Assembly (NCBI RefSeq): GCF_016802725.1
Contig: NC_052666.1
Span: 29,044,997-29,108,996, forward strand
Length of the DNA stretch: 64,000 nucleotides
Direction of reading: 5' to 3'
DNA from: Solenopsis invicta
Taxonomy: Eukaryota; Arthropoda; Insecta; Hymenoptera; Formicidae
Of the stretch, positions 25,001 to 36,669 are shown in pieces. The position numbers and the translations under genes were made by a program. Positions within the stretch are counted from its first letter, which is position 1. Every line of letters begins with the position of its first letter. The notes below the pieces were generated by a model that made no database searches, was not told where the DNA came from, and worked only from the letters and a program-made list of their open reading frames with translations.

Positions 25001-27762
25001 AGCCCAAGTCTTTCGCGAATATCATCATACTGAGAGAAAAGTACTTGGTATTTGTGATAATTCTAAATTGCATAGTAAAATAATTATGACTATAGGAACA
25101 TTTTTATAATTATCGCTGCTATAATAATGTTAAATAATATTGTGTTCATAGTTCTACCAACTATAAAAAAATTTTACCAAAAATTTTTTGTTATTCTATA
25201 TAAATTACTATAAATTATGATAATTTCAAATATTTAAATCTCGTAAAATGTCGAGATATGAAAGGTAAAAATAAAATTAACATTTCTGTAAAGTAATAAA
25301 GTAACAAAAGTAATCACAATTATAGTCAATACAGCTATTTTGTAAATATTTGCAAACTATTTACTATTACAACTATTACTATTTACACAGTAATAATCAG
25401 AATTGGATAGTAACTAGTTAAAAAGTTAAATAATGAGGTTACAAAGTTAATAATAACTTTTAACTTTATTTAGCTATTTTTTAAACATAAACTTTAATTT
25501 AGCAACTTTTTTCCCCCAAGTTAAAAATTTATCTATGTAAAAGAGAAAAAATTATGAAGGAAAAAATACATTCCCACATAAAAAAATAATATTTCTAAAC
25601 AAAATTCTTTATTATTTAATATAAACTTAATTTACAAAAAAGTATAAATAAATTTATCAAATTGGTTTGATGATGCATATTAAACTGTTTTGAATAAGCT
25701 TCAAAAATTAGCAAATTTCTGATTTAATGCTTTAATGAATAATGCTATTCAAAATTAACTTTTAATTTAACTTTATTTAAATTTAACGTAACTTTTAACT
25801 AATTAGTTTTTTGTTCATGAAATTTTTAACGTAATGAATTTTATAAGCTATTAACTTTAACTTAATTTAAAAAAATATATTAACCTATCAAACTCTGATA
25901 ATAATTGGTAACTGTAATGTTTACATAGTTAACACAATTATAAATATAAAATATATAGTTGAAACTGAATTACAGTTAAATACTGGTAATTGTAACCATT
26001 ATTTTTCTCTCAGTGCAATTGACGTATTCGAAAGCAGTAGGAATTGAATGCATTAAAGTATCTCTGGCCTTCGCGTGTCAGTGCTCGATCTTTAACATTT
26101 CGATTCTGATTGATCATAGTCGAGAACCCGAAGCACAGTGACTTCGTCAAACTAAGGACGATGCTAATATCGACGCACATGCAGGATCTTAAGGACGTCA
26201 CGCAGGACGTTCACTACGAGAATTTTCGGGCCCAATGTATTTCTCAAATTTCGCAACAAGCCATCCGGGAACGGAGGTATTTACGCATGTAAATAAATAT
26301 TGCATTTCAGTAGGTATACATATATATGGACACGTTTATCGCGTGTTCGCAATGCGTACAGGATGCCTCGAAAGTATCGCCTTCATAACAATTATTTTAA
26401 ATCTGTGTTTCCAAAAATTCCCCTACAATGATAACAAAATGATAAAAAATTAATTATCGTCACATTGATATCCTTGAAGAGCTTGTTATCCTTTCGAATA
26501 TCCTGTACACTTTGCATGATTATTAAAAGCATCTGCCAGTAATAGTTTCGAATTAGATTTTTGTGTGATGGTACATACATATAATTCAGAGAATAGTTTT
26601 GTATCAATTCTACATCGTAAAAATTGACGTAATGAACGTCAGATTGACTCTTTCGTAAAGTTGCATGCTATAACTAATGCTTCGATTGCATCTGGTAGAT
26701 TATTTGTAAACCCCCTTCTCGAATAATCAAAGATAAAAAGTAGGTCTCTCATCTCTTGTTTACAGCAAACTGAAAAGAGATTCCGGACCACACTTCGAGA
26801 ACAGTATATCCGACACGGACCGACTTCTTTTGCAGAAAGATGAGGAGGTGAGCACGCAATTTAACGGTCGTTGAACCTTTTCAGAGAATTTTTATTAAAA
26901 ATTTTATTTATATAGATTATTAAACAGCAGGGTTGGATAGTAACTAATTAAAAGTTAAGTAATAAAGTTTAAGAAGTTGATTAATTAATTTTAATAACAA
27001 CTTGGTTGATAAAAAATTTTTAAAATTTTTAATTAGTTATTTTTTAAACACAAATTTATTAACTTTTGTCCCAAGTTAAAAATTTATGTAAAACAAAAAA
27101 AAATTATAAAAAAAACAATACATTCTCACATAAAAAAAAACGATACTTCGTCATTTCATGTAAATTTATAATTATTTACAAATAAGATATTAAAAATTTG
27201 TTTGATTATCTGTTGTAATTATTTTAAGTAACATAATTTTCAAAACATACGAATTTTTAATTTAATAAATAGCGCTTTCCAAAATCAAATTTTAATTTAA
27301 TTTGATCTCAATATAAATTTTAATTGAATTACTGTTTTGCTCAAGCACCTTTTAATGTAAATTAATTTTATAAATTTTTAATTTAATTAAGTTAAAAAAT
27401 ATATATTAACTTACCCAACCCTGTCAAGAGATAAAAAAAGTTTTATCAACACTTAACGTATTAAAATATTTATTTTCTTTAAATATTATTATTACGTGTT
27501 CCCGAAAAGGTTAATTTAATTCGATTCGATTTTTAAGAAATTTCTTGCACCACTCGCTATCATCGATTCACGTTTGCAGATACGAAGAATGCAAGATATA
27601 CTGGCGCAGATGCAAGAGAAGCTCAAAGCGACCGGTCAGGTCGGCGGCGGCGGCGGCGGCGGTGGTGGTGGTGTCGGATTGCGTGGCCGTGTGGGTAGTC
27701 TCGGCAATGATCTCGATTCCGCAGACGTGGATAAGAAACGCAACAGTATTATAGACGTTTGA
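22067..27762 (+). CDS. Sep4: Septin, SEPT2 group (Sep4-like)
   Basis: Septins are GTP-binding proteins that assemble into filaments at the cortex and cytokinetic ring. Nine exons join in frame: 22067-22076, 22455-22631, 22949-23041, 23850-24015, 24154-24304, 24434-24599, 26120-26276, 26766-26847 and 27580-27762. They encode about 394 residues. Visible motifs are the P-loop GETGLGKST (34-42), DTPG (91-94), AKAD (172-175), the septin-unique stretch EVAGRKVRGRQYPWG, and a C-terminal coiled-coil-like LLLQKDEEIRRMQD followed by a glycine run. The N-terminus MSGDRDYIGFATLPEQV and the LYKDRR segment point to Sep4 rather than Sep1. The first exon codes for only three whole residues. Intron 5 uses a GC donor. 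Introns 3, 6 and 8 contain transposon copies. The start is inferred from phase and has not been confirmed. Confidence 0.92.
23193..23777. repeat. Family A element, copy 3, interrupted by another inverted repeat
   Basis: Family A ends (GTGTTTAATTTTAAGATATT on the left, reversed on the right) flank a longer interior. At about 23220-23411 a second inverted-repeat element has been inserted. Its arms share AAGAATATAAA and the AACAATC...TTGTTT pattern at both ends. All of it lies in septin intron 3. Confidence 0.65.
25398..25898. mobile_element. Non-autonomous repeat family B, copy 1
   Basis: A 501-bp AT-rich block runs from CAGAATTGGATAGTAACTAG to a reversed end, AACTCTG. It matches 26928-27423 and 36670-37293 along most of its length (AAAGTTAA, TTTTTAAACA and AAAAATTTAT motifs). 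The best-preserved copy begins CAGGGTTGG and ends CCAACCCTG. That resembles hAT-type termini, but no clear 8-bp target duplication was found. It lies in septin intron 6. Confidence 0.7.
26928..27423. mobile_element. Non-autonomous repeat family B, copy 2
   Basis: A 496-bp block begins CAGGGTTGGATAGTAACTAA and ends CCCAACCCTG, with terminal inverted repeats of at least 9 bp. It has the same orientation and content as copy 1, which is one intron upstream. It lies in septin intron 8. Confidence 0.75.
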
Positions 27763-29947
27763 AGCGTAAGATTATACGGGGATGTATGTACATACATCCG
27801 GGACATACAACGCTTTACTCTCCCGAGAGATCTGTACATATTTCGTACTTGACTAGTTTCTCGATCGCAGAAAATTCTCGAGAGTGTAGCTTTAGCATGA
27901 ATTCTCTACATTCAAAATTTATATAAATTTTTAAAGTACATCATACTTGCTCTATTTATATAATAATCGAAATTAAAATTGATCGATCGAAATTAAAGCA
28001 AAAAAATAAATTCGTCTCTATTTGCGGTAGATAATCATTAAGATTATTTATTTATTTCTTCATTAGGTAATCATGAAGACTATTTATTTCTTCTCTCGAT
28101 CACGTGCTATATCACCGCGCAGAAAACAGACAAAATATAAAACCAAAATTCATTAAATATGCTTATCCGCCAATTAATATTCGATCAAATCGAGCTTGTA
28201 CAGATCTGTCGACACTCTCCGCTGACCTCGGTGATACGTGAGATATAGGAATGTATTTTATACTTTAAACACGCATAGCTAATTTATACAAATAGTAGAC
28301 ACGCGTAATCTATAAAAAAATTTACGGGAGATATACACACATACACCGGAAACGGACGCGTAACCAATGGCACAAGTCCTAAAATTAACAAGGAGGAAAA
28401 CTCCCGTTCAGTTTATTGTTTACACTGTTACACTGAGAAAAAAAAGCTTCAAAATTCATTTGTGAGATATACGTATAGGTTTGTTTTTAATGAATAAATA
28501 TTTAAATATGGCAAAATAAAATTTTATTCTCAGCAAATAAATCAATTAAAAAATGAAACACATTCTGTCATCACAATCAATTTTTTTTGTAAATCAATAA
28601 ATACCGAAAAAAAAACATATACTTGCTAACATTTCGACTTCTTTTTCTCATTGTAGCACAAGATTTATAATCCCGAGTGTATGCCAAAGAATTGCGAAAG
28701 GTATTAGTGATTAGAATTAACGTTCTAAATATACGCACAATAATCCATATAAATTATATAGAGTTATATAAAAAGAGTGAGCTGCGAGAGAACTTTTCGA
28801 TTCGCGGGGAGACCAAAGATCCGCATTTTTTTTGCACAGTCACTACTTTAATAATTTTTTAATTGTATAGCCCACACTTCAAGTTTATTTCTCGTGAGAA
28901 TGTATACATGTTTTGTAAACAATAAACACGCCGTATAAATGATACGGTCAACTCAAATCTCAACAATTATTTCAATCAAATTTTGTCATTTTTAATCAAT
29001 TCTATTTCCTACATTCCACACATTCCATTTTTCATTTGATAATAATCTTCCGATTGTTTAAAGCAATTGGTTTAGGAAACAAACACGTTTAAATTTTTAT
29101 TAAAATAAATATGTGATAAAAATCAATTAAAGAAACATCGTAATTCATCCTCAAGATAAGTTCACCAAATTTATTCATCGAAATAACGAAAAACAAGAAT
29201 CTATGGCTAATTAAGAAACGTACAAATATCGCTGTTTTTAATATCTAACATGTATTTATATATAATCTAAATATAATTTTTAATAAATAAATCTCTTAAT
29301 ATAATTTCTAAATGTAATTTTTTGAAACACATATTATTTTAGTCCCGCATTTGTCTTCCGAAGCAAAGTTTTTAATTTTTTTAATATATTAGATTATTTT
29401 TCACATTTAAAAAATTATATTTATATTTAAATAATATTTAAATATTTTATAAAAATTTAAAAAAATGTTATAATGAAAAATAAATACCCAAACTCCTTAA
29501 AAAAAAAAACATCGTTTGATTGGATTGTATTATCTCGGAAAATAAATTATAAAAAAAAAATTCTGCGATATTTATTTTGCTTAGCGTACACGAAAGAATG
29601 TACGATCAAAAACTTGGTTCCACAGAATTTGCGCTTTTTTCGCAATTTCAGGAATTACCTCCAGCAATCACGTCGCTACGCGACGCACATTTTTGTAATA
29701 TTAAAAAAAAGTAAAAAAATTTTTCACGACAACAAATCGATTGCACACACGCGCGATTCTCACGTTTCAACATATTCCGCGTGGATTTATTGATGCGCGA
29801 GTCGCGTATCAATAAATATCGAATTTGAAAGTGTACAATATCGTCGCGAACGATCTCGAATCATCCTTAAACGTTCGCAAAAATCATAATCGGACGCGTC
29901 AGCGAAGAGAATAACATATCGTTGAATAAAATCTGTGTGGTACTCAC
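27763..29947. other. Septin 3' flank and AT-rich intergenic DNA
   Basis: A possible septin polyadenylation signal AATAAA lies at 28005-28010. A repeat of the CACTGAGAAAAA family lies at about 28430-28610. The rest is AT-rich, and I see no gene. CpG content rises after 29.6 kb. Confidence 0.5.
28430..28610. repeat. CACTGAGAAAA-family repeat, copy 1
   Basis: The block starts CACTGAGAAAAAAAAAG, continues with TTTGTGAGATATA and AAATATGGCAAAATAAAATT, and reaches ATCACAATCAATTTTTTTTG. The same order of motifs recurs at 31633-32510, where another element splits it. Confidence 0.65.
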
Positions 29948-30087
29948 CGTTCGGCGTCCTCTGGCACCTGGTGCTGCTGCTCCCGTTGTTCGGTTGGTTC
30001 AGTAGATCTCCTCTCCGAATCCCTCGTCGTCCGGTTGAAATCTCGTCGCACGTACGCACTCCGGCACTCGTCGTCCCATCTCATCAT
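29948..30087 (-). CDS. Candidate minus-strand first coding exon (unidentified)
   Basis: Read on the minus strand, ATGATGAGATGGGACGACGA opens a frame of 46 codons rich in charged residues (MMRWDDECRSAYVRRDF at its start, EQREQQHQVPEDAE at its end). It stops exactly at a strong donor, CG|GTGAGTA (intron side 29941-29947). The sequence 3' of the start on the plus strand (30.1-31.3 kb) is CpG-rich, as a promoter would be. I could not find a following exon to the left, nor recognise a family. It could instead be a 5' UTR exon, a non-coding RNA or chance. Confidence 0.3.
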
Positions 30088-31632
30088 CCAATTCGACGAA
30101 ATCGATCACGCAACGCGCAACGAACGTCCATCTACGCACTGGGAGATATATTCTCATTGCGAAAATTACGGCGCACACGTACCAGCGTCGAAATTCGAAA
30201 CGATAATTGCGCGGGACGATCGCGGAAAATGGCAGACGACGCCGGCGAAAAGGATCCGCACGCCTTTTCACCGAATCGCAAATATTTATGAAAAATGTTC
30301 ACTCGATCGAAATACATGCGCAATCCACTTCACTCGCGATCGTCGTCGCTTTCGATGACACTCGATCCGATCGAGATCACTGATGAAAGAAGCGGAGGCT
30401 GCGCGAAGCGTCCATCCTCGTACAATTCTCGTGGCGCGAACGAGGAAGAAACGAAGCCGAGTGAAGTTGTGCGCGAATCGAAGATAACGGCTGACGTCGC
30501 GATGGAAGATTCCAGTTCCAAGTAACGGCTTGGAGCTCTACGAAGCTTCGAGCAGCCAAATGAGGCAGTCCGTGATCGAATGGGGTGTTCAAACACTCGC
30601 AATCGACGTACCAAGTCTGACAGAACCGCATTGTTTCTCACACTACGCACTGTCCTTCTACGCACTGTCCTTCTCTCCGGTCAACCGTCGAATTCGATGG
30701 AATCCGATGGAAGGTGGAACTATCGAAAAGAATGCGGCGTACATTTGACTTAACTCCGCAATTCTCACTGTCACACACGTCGTCGCGTTCACTCCCGTTC
30801 CGATTGTCGCAATATATCATCTCCGATGGCACTCGATTCGATGGAATCGCCGGTGAAAAGGCGCGAAGCGGCGCCCCGTGCGTCCGTGCGCCACAGCGGT
30901 TCGGCCGGTACAGCCTGAGGACGGGCGGTCACGCGAGCGGCGAGTGGTGGGGATGCGCGCGCAACGCTACTACGTATGACGAGCGTTGCTTGCGTATACA
31001 AACTACTCGACCTCCGTGTGACTTTCGTCTTTGGACTAACGGCTCGACGATGCTCGACGATGCCCAACGAGGCCGAACGAGGCCGAACGATGCCGAACGA
31101 TGCCGGTGGAGCGGACTGGAGCGAGTGGAACGCGACGGAGTCGACGGGGACATGGAACGGATCGGCTCCAGGACGAGTGGCGTCGCGACGCATACATTCG
31201 GTGAATAAAAACCAGGAATGCGAACGCGGTGAAGCGGATTGACAATGAGTTGACGACACGACGAGCTGGAGTGTGTGATTCCAAATACTGCCGTTTAAGT
31301 ATGCGTACAGTATTATTAATTACGATACCATGGCGAGCGTTAAAATAAAACGAGCTTTTTGATTCATCGATTGATCGCATTATGAGCGAGTACTTGCAAC
31401 TTTGCTCTGTAAAAGCTGCTATTATTTCAGCAGCCTTATAAACAACTTGTCGTGGTAATTTTGCGTTAACCTCCTAACCTCCTAACCTAATTATTCTTTA
31501 GCTTCTATAAAACGGAAACTCGAATAAGCTTCAAATAAAAGAGAGTGTATAACTATTTATTCTTAATTATATCATTCAAACGGAAATGTGCTATTTGAAA
31601 TGGATTCTCTACACTGAAAGAAAAAAGTCGAA

Positions 31633-32510
31633 ATATTACACTGAGAAAAAGATAATACTTACAAATTTATTTTTGAGATATATATTTATTTCACTGAAAT
31701 AAATGTTTATTTATTACATAAATATGGCGAAACAAAATTTTATTTCTCTCAAATGAATCAATAAATAAGATAAATAAAATATATTTTAAAGAAATGCACA
31801 TTCTCCCTGGCGGAAAAAATTTTATAAAATTTTACCCAGTTTAAATTTAAGAAATGCTACGACAATCTATCAAAAATGCTGAAATTAAAACACTTGTTTT
31901 AATAATTTTAATAATTTTCAATTTTTAATATTACAAAAAATATAAAAAAATATAAAAAAGTATTTCTACAAAAAAATAAATAATAATTTTTACAAAATTC
32001 TATTTTTAATAGAGTTAACTTTATTAAAATCACGATTGTGTACTTATTTATAGAAATATTTTTCACCAACGTAAACTATTTAGGAATGCAATCGCAAAAA
32101 CAATACACTACAGTAGCTCAAAAATTTACAAAAATTTAAAAAAGTATTTCAATTCTAGTATTTTTATGTAAATTTTTGTAGCACTTCTTATGTAGAATTT
32201 TGTAAAATTTTTTCTGACAGGGCTATTATCACAATCAAATTTTTTTGTAACTATAATAATGAGCATCGAAGAAAATATCATAAGTAACATTTGCATCTAA
32301 AATGCTTCTCAATGCAACGAACAAATGTTGCCTTTGACGTTTTTTTCGACATCTTTTGATTATAAACATATTTGTGATGACGAAAAATACAATTCTGTTA
32401 AATCTCTCATTTTTTTTTACTAAACTTAGGAATAAAATTTTATTTTGTATTTAAATAAATTTATTTCAGTAAAATAAATGTATATCTAAATATACATTTT
32501 CAAGTGTCTT
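31633..32510. mobile_element. CACTGAGAAAA-family element split by an insertion
   Basis: The left half begins CACTGAGAAAAAGATAATAC and runs to GAAATGCACATTCT at 31804. The sequence resumes at 32223 with ATTATCACAATCAAATTTTT, in the same order as the unsplit copy at 28430-28610. The far right end (AAATAAATTTATTTCAG) is the reverse complement of the left interior, so the whole has fold-back symmetry. Confidence 0.6.
31805..32222. mobile_element. 418-bp MITE inserted in the CACTGAG element
   Basis: The insert begins CCCTGGCGGAAAAAATTTTA and ends with the reverse complement of CCCTGTCAGAAAAAATTTTA, about 30 bp of terminal inverted repeat. It interrupts a repeat whose intact copy lies at 28430-28610, so the borders are well supported. 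The interior is AT-rich and non-coding. Confidence 0.75.
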
Positions 32511-33278
32511 TTCCTTAATGCAAGTCATTCATGATTTAATGTGTAATTCTCTGTACACGAACTAATACAAGTAGACTGAATTGTTATGATTCGTTTTATT
32601 CTTGTCGAAAAATCAATCGGTGAATCGGCACGTATGCCAAACGACAATGGAAACTCGATTCTGTCTATTCAAGCTATTCACAAATCTCGTACAAATAGCG
32701 AACCACAATCGCGTATCGCGCATAACTTGCTCGTCGCTACAATGAGTTCACTACGCATTTCGTAAAGTTTCATATTTACGGAAAATAAAATGATATTACG
32801 ATGTATATATTTGCTACATCAGCGTACGATAATAAATTGCCAATTGGAGAGTAAAATTATTGATACAATAATAAATTGTCGATCGAAAAACGAAATTATT
32901 TGAAAGGTTAAAACGCTATAATAAGCGTTATCGTGTGCCTTATATGCTGAAGGCCCGTTCACCAGAATTTGAAAAAACCTCGGTTTTAAAATTAGACTTC
33001 GTCTCGCAATGCACCTAGTTCTCGTAATTCTTTTTACAACGCAGCGTCCAAAAAACTCGCCATAGAGCGACTTCTGTTTATCTAGTGCCTATTGTATGTA
33101 TGTATAATGGCTGCGTTCACTTTCGCATTCACAGCGCTTGTAAACATCATTTGTACTTGTTTAATATTTATAAACAAGAAGGATGAAATGTTGCTTACAG
33201 CGCGCGAGCGTCCAAAGTAAACGCATCCAATAACATCCTCTGTTTATGACGTTGAAATATTTCGACAATATTTTATAT

Positions 33279-33511
33279 TCTCTCTCTCTCTCTCTATCTC
33301 TCTCTTCCTTCTCTCTTTTATCTTTATGTCTCTATACCTACCTATTTATTTATCTATCTGTTTGTCTATCTATCTATCTATCTATCTATTAGTCTATCTG
33401 TCTATCTGATAGTCTATCTATTAGTCTATCTATTAGTCTATCTGTCTATCTATCTATCTTATATCTATCTATCTATCTATCTATCTATACGTCTCTATCT
33501 CTGTTTCTCTC
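33279..33511 (+). repeat. CT and TCTA microsatellite
   Basis: A long pyrimidine-rich tract moves from CT dinucleotides to TCTA tetranucleotides with TCTG and TTAG variants, then back to CT. It is likely length-polymorphic. Confidence 0.9.
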
Positions 33512-34329
33512 TTGGAATTTTATGGAAAGATAATTTTAAAGGAGTTGGACATTTATAATGCGTTAGTTAAAACATTCCTCTAATGCGAATCGTTCTTCTT
33601 TAAACGTGGATTAAATACAGAAGAAAAATGGTGTTCTGAAGTCGCATCGTTTGCTGCAATTTCAATCGTGGTACCTATTGCGATATCTTGCGACACATCG
33701 TTTAAGTCTTGCAACGTATCTGCCTACGGGAACAGGACAATGACGCAATAAAAAAAAAAAACTATTAATCTAACTTATTGTCATCTCTGTCTCTTGAGTA
33801 AGCCTTTCGTGCAAATTATATGGTAGCCTCTCGATCTAGCAAACGAATCTTTCGTGGAATATTGGCAAATGCGTTTTTCACGTTGAATTAACAAATTGTA
33901 AATTGTTACGCTTTATCTTAGTCTGTTAATAATATATCATACATAAATTTATATCGACAAATAAATTCGGGATATTTATGTTTTTACTAAATACAGTGAA
34001 TTTTATGCCGTGATGTAATGCTCGGAATTTTTTTTCAAGTTAATCTGTCTTTGTAAACGCGGTCGTCCTCTAATTGTTGCAAACCAGCGTATAATTAACA
34101 ATAAGAAGAAACACGACTTTTCATTTTATTTTATTTCTTTTTATTTTCTTAACGTGGCACAGAGCCAGAGACCGTTGCGATTATACTGAACGAACGATTA
34201 GGGTACATCGCAGTAAACCTGCGGTTTTATTATTAGCCGTAATTACGGTTATGCGATCGCATTAAAACTTCCCGAATAACGAATATTGCGTACTCCAATC
34301 GTCGTACCCGTTGGGACTGAATAAGGCAC

Positions 34330-34366
34330 TATAAAACCGTGGATGCCGAGACGAGCCATTTCAGTT
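34330..34366 (+). promoter_or_regulatory. TATA box and initiator of the cuticle protein gene
   Basis: TATAAAA at 34330-34336 is followed by the initiator TCAGTT at 34361-34366, placing the +1 adenine near 34363. The start codon follows 39 bases later. Strong TATA plus initiator promoters with very short leaders are typical of insect cuticle protein genes that are switched on sharply around moults. Confidence 0.75.
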
Positions 34367-34401
34367 TCGCGAACGCCCGTACAATTTTACCGAAATTTCT
34401 A

Positions 34402-35232
34402 ATGATCAGGAAGGTTGGTACAAACCAGATAGCGTTTCGTAGAATTCGCTAAGACGATTTTGTGTAAGTCAGTGAATGGAATAATTAATTAACGTTAATT
34501 GACTCTACGTCGTAGCGAGAAAGAGAATCATCCCTTTTTTTATCGTAAATATATTGCAAATATCGTTACATCGAATGCTGCGTAAGATAATCGGTATGGC
34601 AAGGTCGTCTTCTTGTTAGTTCAGTTTGGAGCCTTCATTGTTCATCAATACGTGTATGTATAAATTCCGATTCATCAACACGTGTCTTCTTTCGAGCAGG
34701 CAGCACTACTAGCGATGATCCTGGTAGGAGTTCAGAACGAACCGCAAGGCCCAGCCTATCTTCCGCCTAGTCCTCGACCAGCTGGAGGAGGTGGGACTGG
34801 TCATCCAGACGATTGGGCTGGTGTAAGTATGTATTACATATATCTTCGAAAAAAAAAAAAGAAAAGGAAAATTTGGACTGCATGACAGTTTAATCGTCGG
34901 AGATTCGCTACATCGACTTTATTCCCGGAATGTGCGATACGTAATTCTCGTGGCATCTCCTTGGTTCCGATTATTAGGATCCGGCGAACTATGAATTTTC
35001 GTACGAAGTGGTGGACGCGGCGGCGGGTCTGGATTTCGGGCATCACGAGATGAGGAAGGATATGGAGGCGACCGGAACCTATCACGTGCTGCTGCCGGAC
35101 GGTAGGACCCAGATTGTCGATTATATCGCCGATCAGAACGGGTATCGGCCGATAGTGCGATACGAGGGAACCGCCACGTATCCCGCACCCGGACCAGCGA
35201 GACCCAGCCAGGAAGAGGGCTACAGATACTAG
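34402..35232 (+). CDS. Short pro-resilin-like RR-type cuticle protein
   Basis: A secreted structural protein that would bind chitin through an extended Rebers-Riddiford domain. Exons 34402-34413, 34700-34822 and 34978-35232 join at phase 0 to 129 residues. The first exon codes only for MIRK; with the next exon it forms a signal peptide (AALLAMILVGV). This four-residue first exon splitting the signal peptide is typical of cuticle protein genes. A Pro/Gly linker follows (residues about 19-45). The chitin-binding domain then begins DPANYEFSYEV and includes FGHHEMRKDMEATGTYHVLL, PDGR, DYIADQNGYRP and RYEG, very close to the pro-resilin domain. The C-terminus ends GYRY. Resilin's long elastic Gly/Pro repeats are absent, so it is a small relative rather than resilin itself. 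Confidence 0.9.
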
Positions 35233-35922
35233 AGGCCTGATTCTTTTTCGCAAACTATCGATTTTTAGCAGATTAGAAAAATCGATTAAATATCATTATG
35301 GTACTCTTGAATAGGGGTCGGCGTTTTTCGTAAAAATTTTCTAACAAGGTACCAAAGACAATTTTGCGGGTCAAGAGACCAAATCGAAGATATTAAATGT
35401 ACGTAAAGATAATGCCAATATATTAGAGCCGACCGCTATATTTATATTACATTTATGCTACAGATAATATTTATAGTACATAAAAGAAAACAAATTTTCA
35501 CAAATTTCTCCTTGAAATTCAACGTATAATAGTAATTTTACGATACGATCTGCTAAAAATCTTATCGTTCCCTATTGTATAACTACCATTTCACTTTCCA
35601 CATTCCGAGAGAAACCTTATCATTTCCTGTAATTTGAAAGATGAAAGCGACTTCAATCGTTGGAATACAATAGGGTACTTAACTTATTGTTCTTTAACGT
35701 TTGCACTTTATTAAAGAAATGATTGAAACTTTATTGTAATCAATTGCGTTCTCTCGCTAACGGTACCTAGTATCTAGAATTGCGATTAAAAACGATTGAA
35801 AATTTCCTATCGTTTTCTGTTTTTTTTAACAGAATGACTTTTGACTCAAAAAGAAATCCAAACCCTCACAGAAATGTAATATTGACATATAAATTGGCGA
35901 CTAATTTAAGTGGGTAATTTAA

Positions 35923-35990
35923 GTTGGTAGTATCTTAATACTAAAAATAAGTAATATATTACTTATTTTTAGTATTAAGATACTACCAAC
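35923..35990. repeat. Perfect 68-bp palindrome without spacer
   Basis: The arm 35923-35956 (GTTGGTAGTATCTTAATACT and 14 more bases) is the exact reverse complement of 35957-35990. Weaker symmetry, with AAATTACC and TTTAAATTAC segments, continues outside. It is likely the core of a fold-back repeat. Confidence 0.9.
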
Positions 35991-36669
35991 AGTATTTTTT
36001 AAATTACTGAAAAAAAAAATTAAATTACTCGCTAATTTATTACTATTCAATATTATATTTCTAGAAGGAAATGGTATGATTTAGCGAAACATTAATCGTG
36101 ATCGTAACAATTGCGGTTTTATCTGTAATGTGTAATAAATAATTTGGGGAATTGCAAAGAAATAACGAAATCTCTTTTCCCGTATTCTCTTCGATGTCTG
36201 AATCCCACAATCGGCCACAATTCCAAACCTCGATAGACTACGGCATTAATATTAAAAAGGCCAAGCTACGTTCCAATCCAGATTCCGGATTTCAAAAGCG
36301 CGGAAGCTGGGAATTGAGATTGTCTCGTACAATGTTCTAAGACCCTGCACACAATGAAAAAATATTAGATATTAGGAATTAAAGGTTTAGAATCAATTTT
36401 CTCAATAAACAATATAGATAAATAATATATTGTGTGCTGTCTTGTACAACACATTTGTGTCTTACATGTCATTTGTTATCTATTGTTACGTTCAAATATT
36501 TAATATTCATTCTTGCTCTTAATATTTTCTCCATTATGCGCAAACTCTAGAAAACAAGAAAGATAAAATTCTTGTTCTCTTCTTGTTTAGCATGATATTG
36601 AAAAATAAATAATGTAAGGCAAACTTAGAGAACATTATTTATATTGATAATTAATTTGTACTTTATACG

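Larger units (their letters stand above)
30088..34329. other. CpG-rich block, then repeat-rich intergenic DNA
   Basis: From 30.1 to 31.3 kb the DNA is CpG-rich, with overlapping ORFs on both strands but no recognisable protein. It includes short tandem copies of CTACGCACTGTCCTT near 30650 and CGAACGATGCCG-like units near 31060-31110. From 31.6 to 32.5 kb there is a split repeat element. Near 33100-33240 two arms (GCGTTCACTTTCGC and GGACGCTCGCGCGCTG) look weakly inverted. From 33279 to about 33511 there is a CT/TCTA microsatellite. Confidence 0.55.

Noticed and set aside
24844..25083. 79-codon ORF inside septin intron 6
   Set aside because: It is AT-rich with no splice or family support and lies beside transposon-derived sequence.
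30330..31260. Several 60-160-codon ORFs on both strands in the CpG-rich block
   Set aside because: They overlap each other in opposite strands, are arginine/serine-rich as CpG-rich DNA predicts, and match no known protein.
33279..33511. CRISPR-like regular spacing
   Set aside because: This is a degenerate TCTA/CT microsatellite with no spacers of unique sequence, and the genome is eukaryotic.
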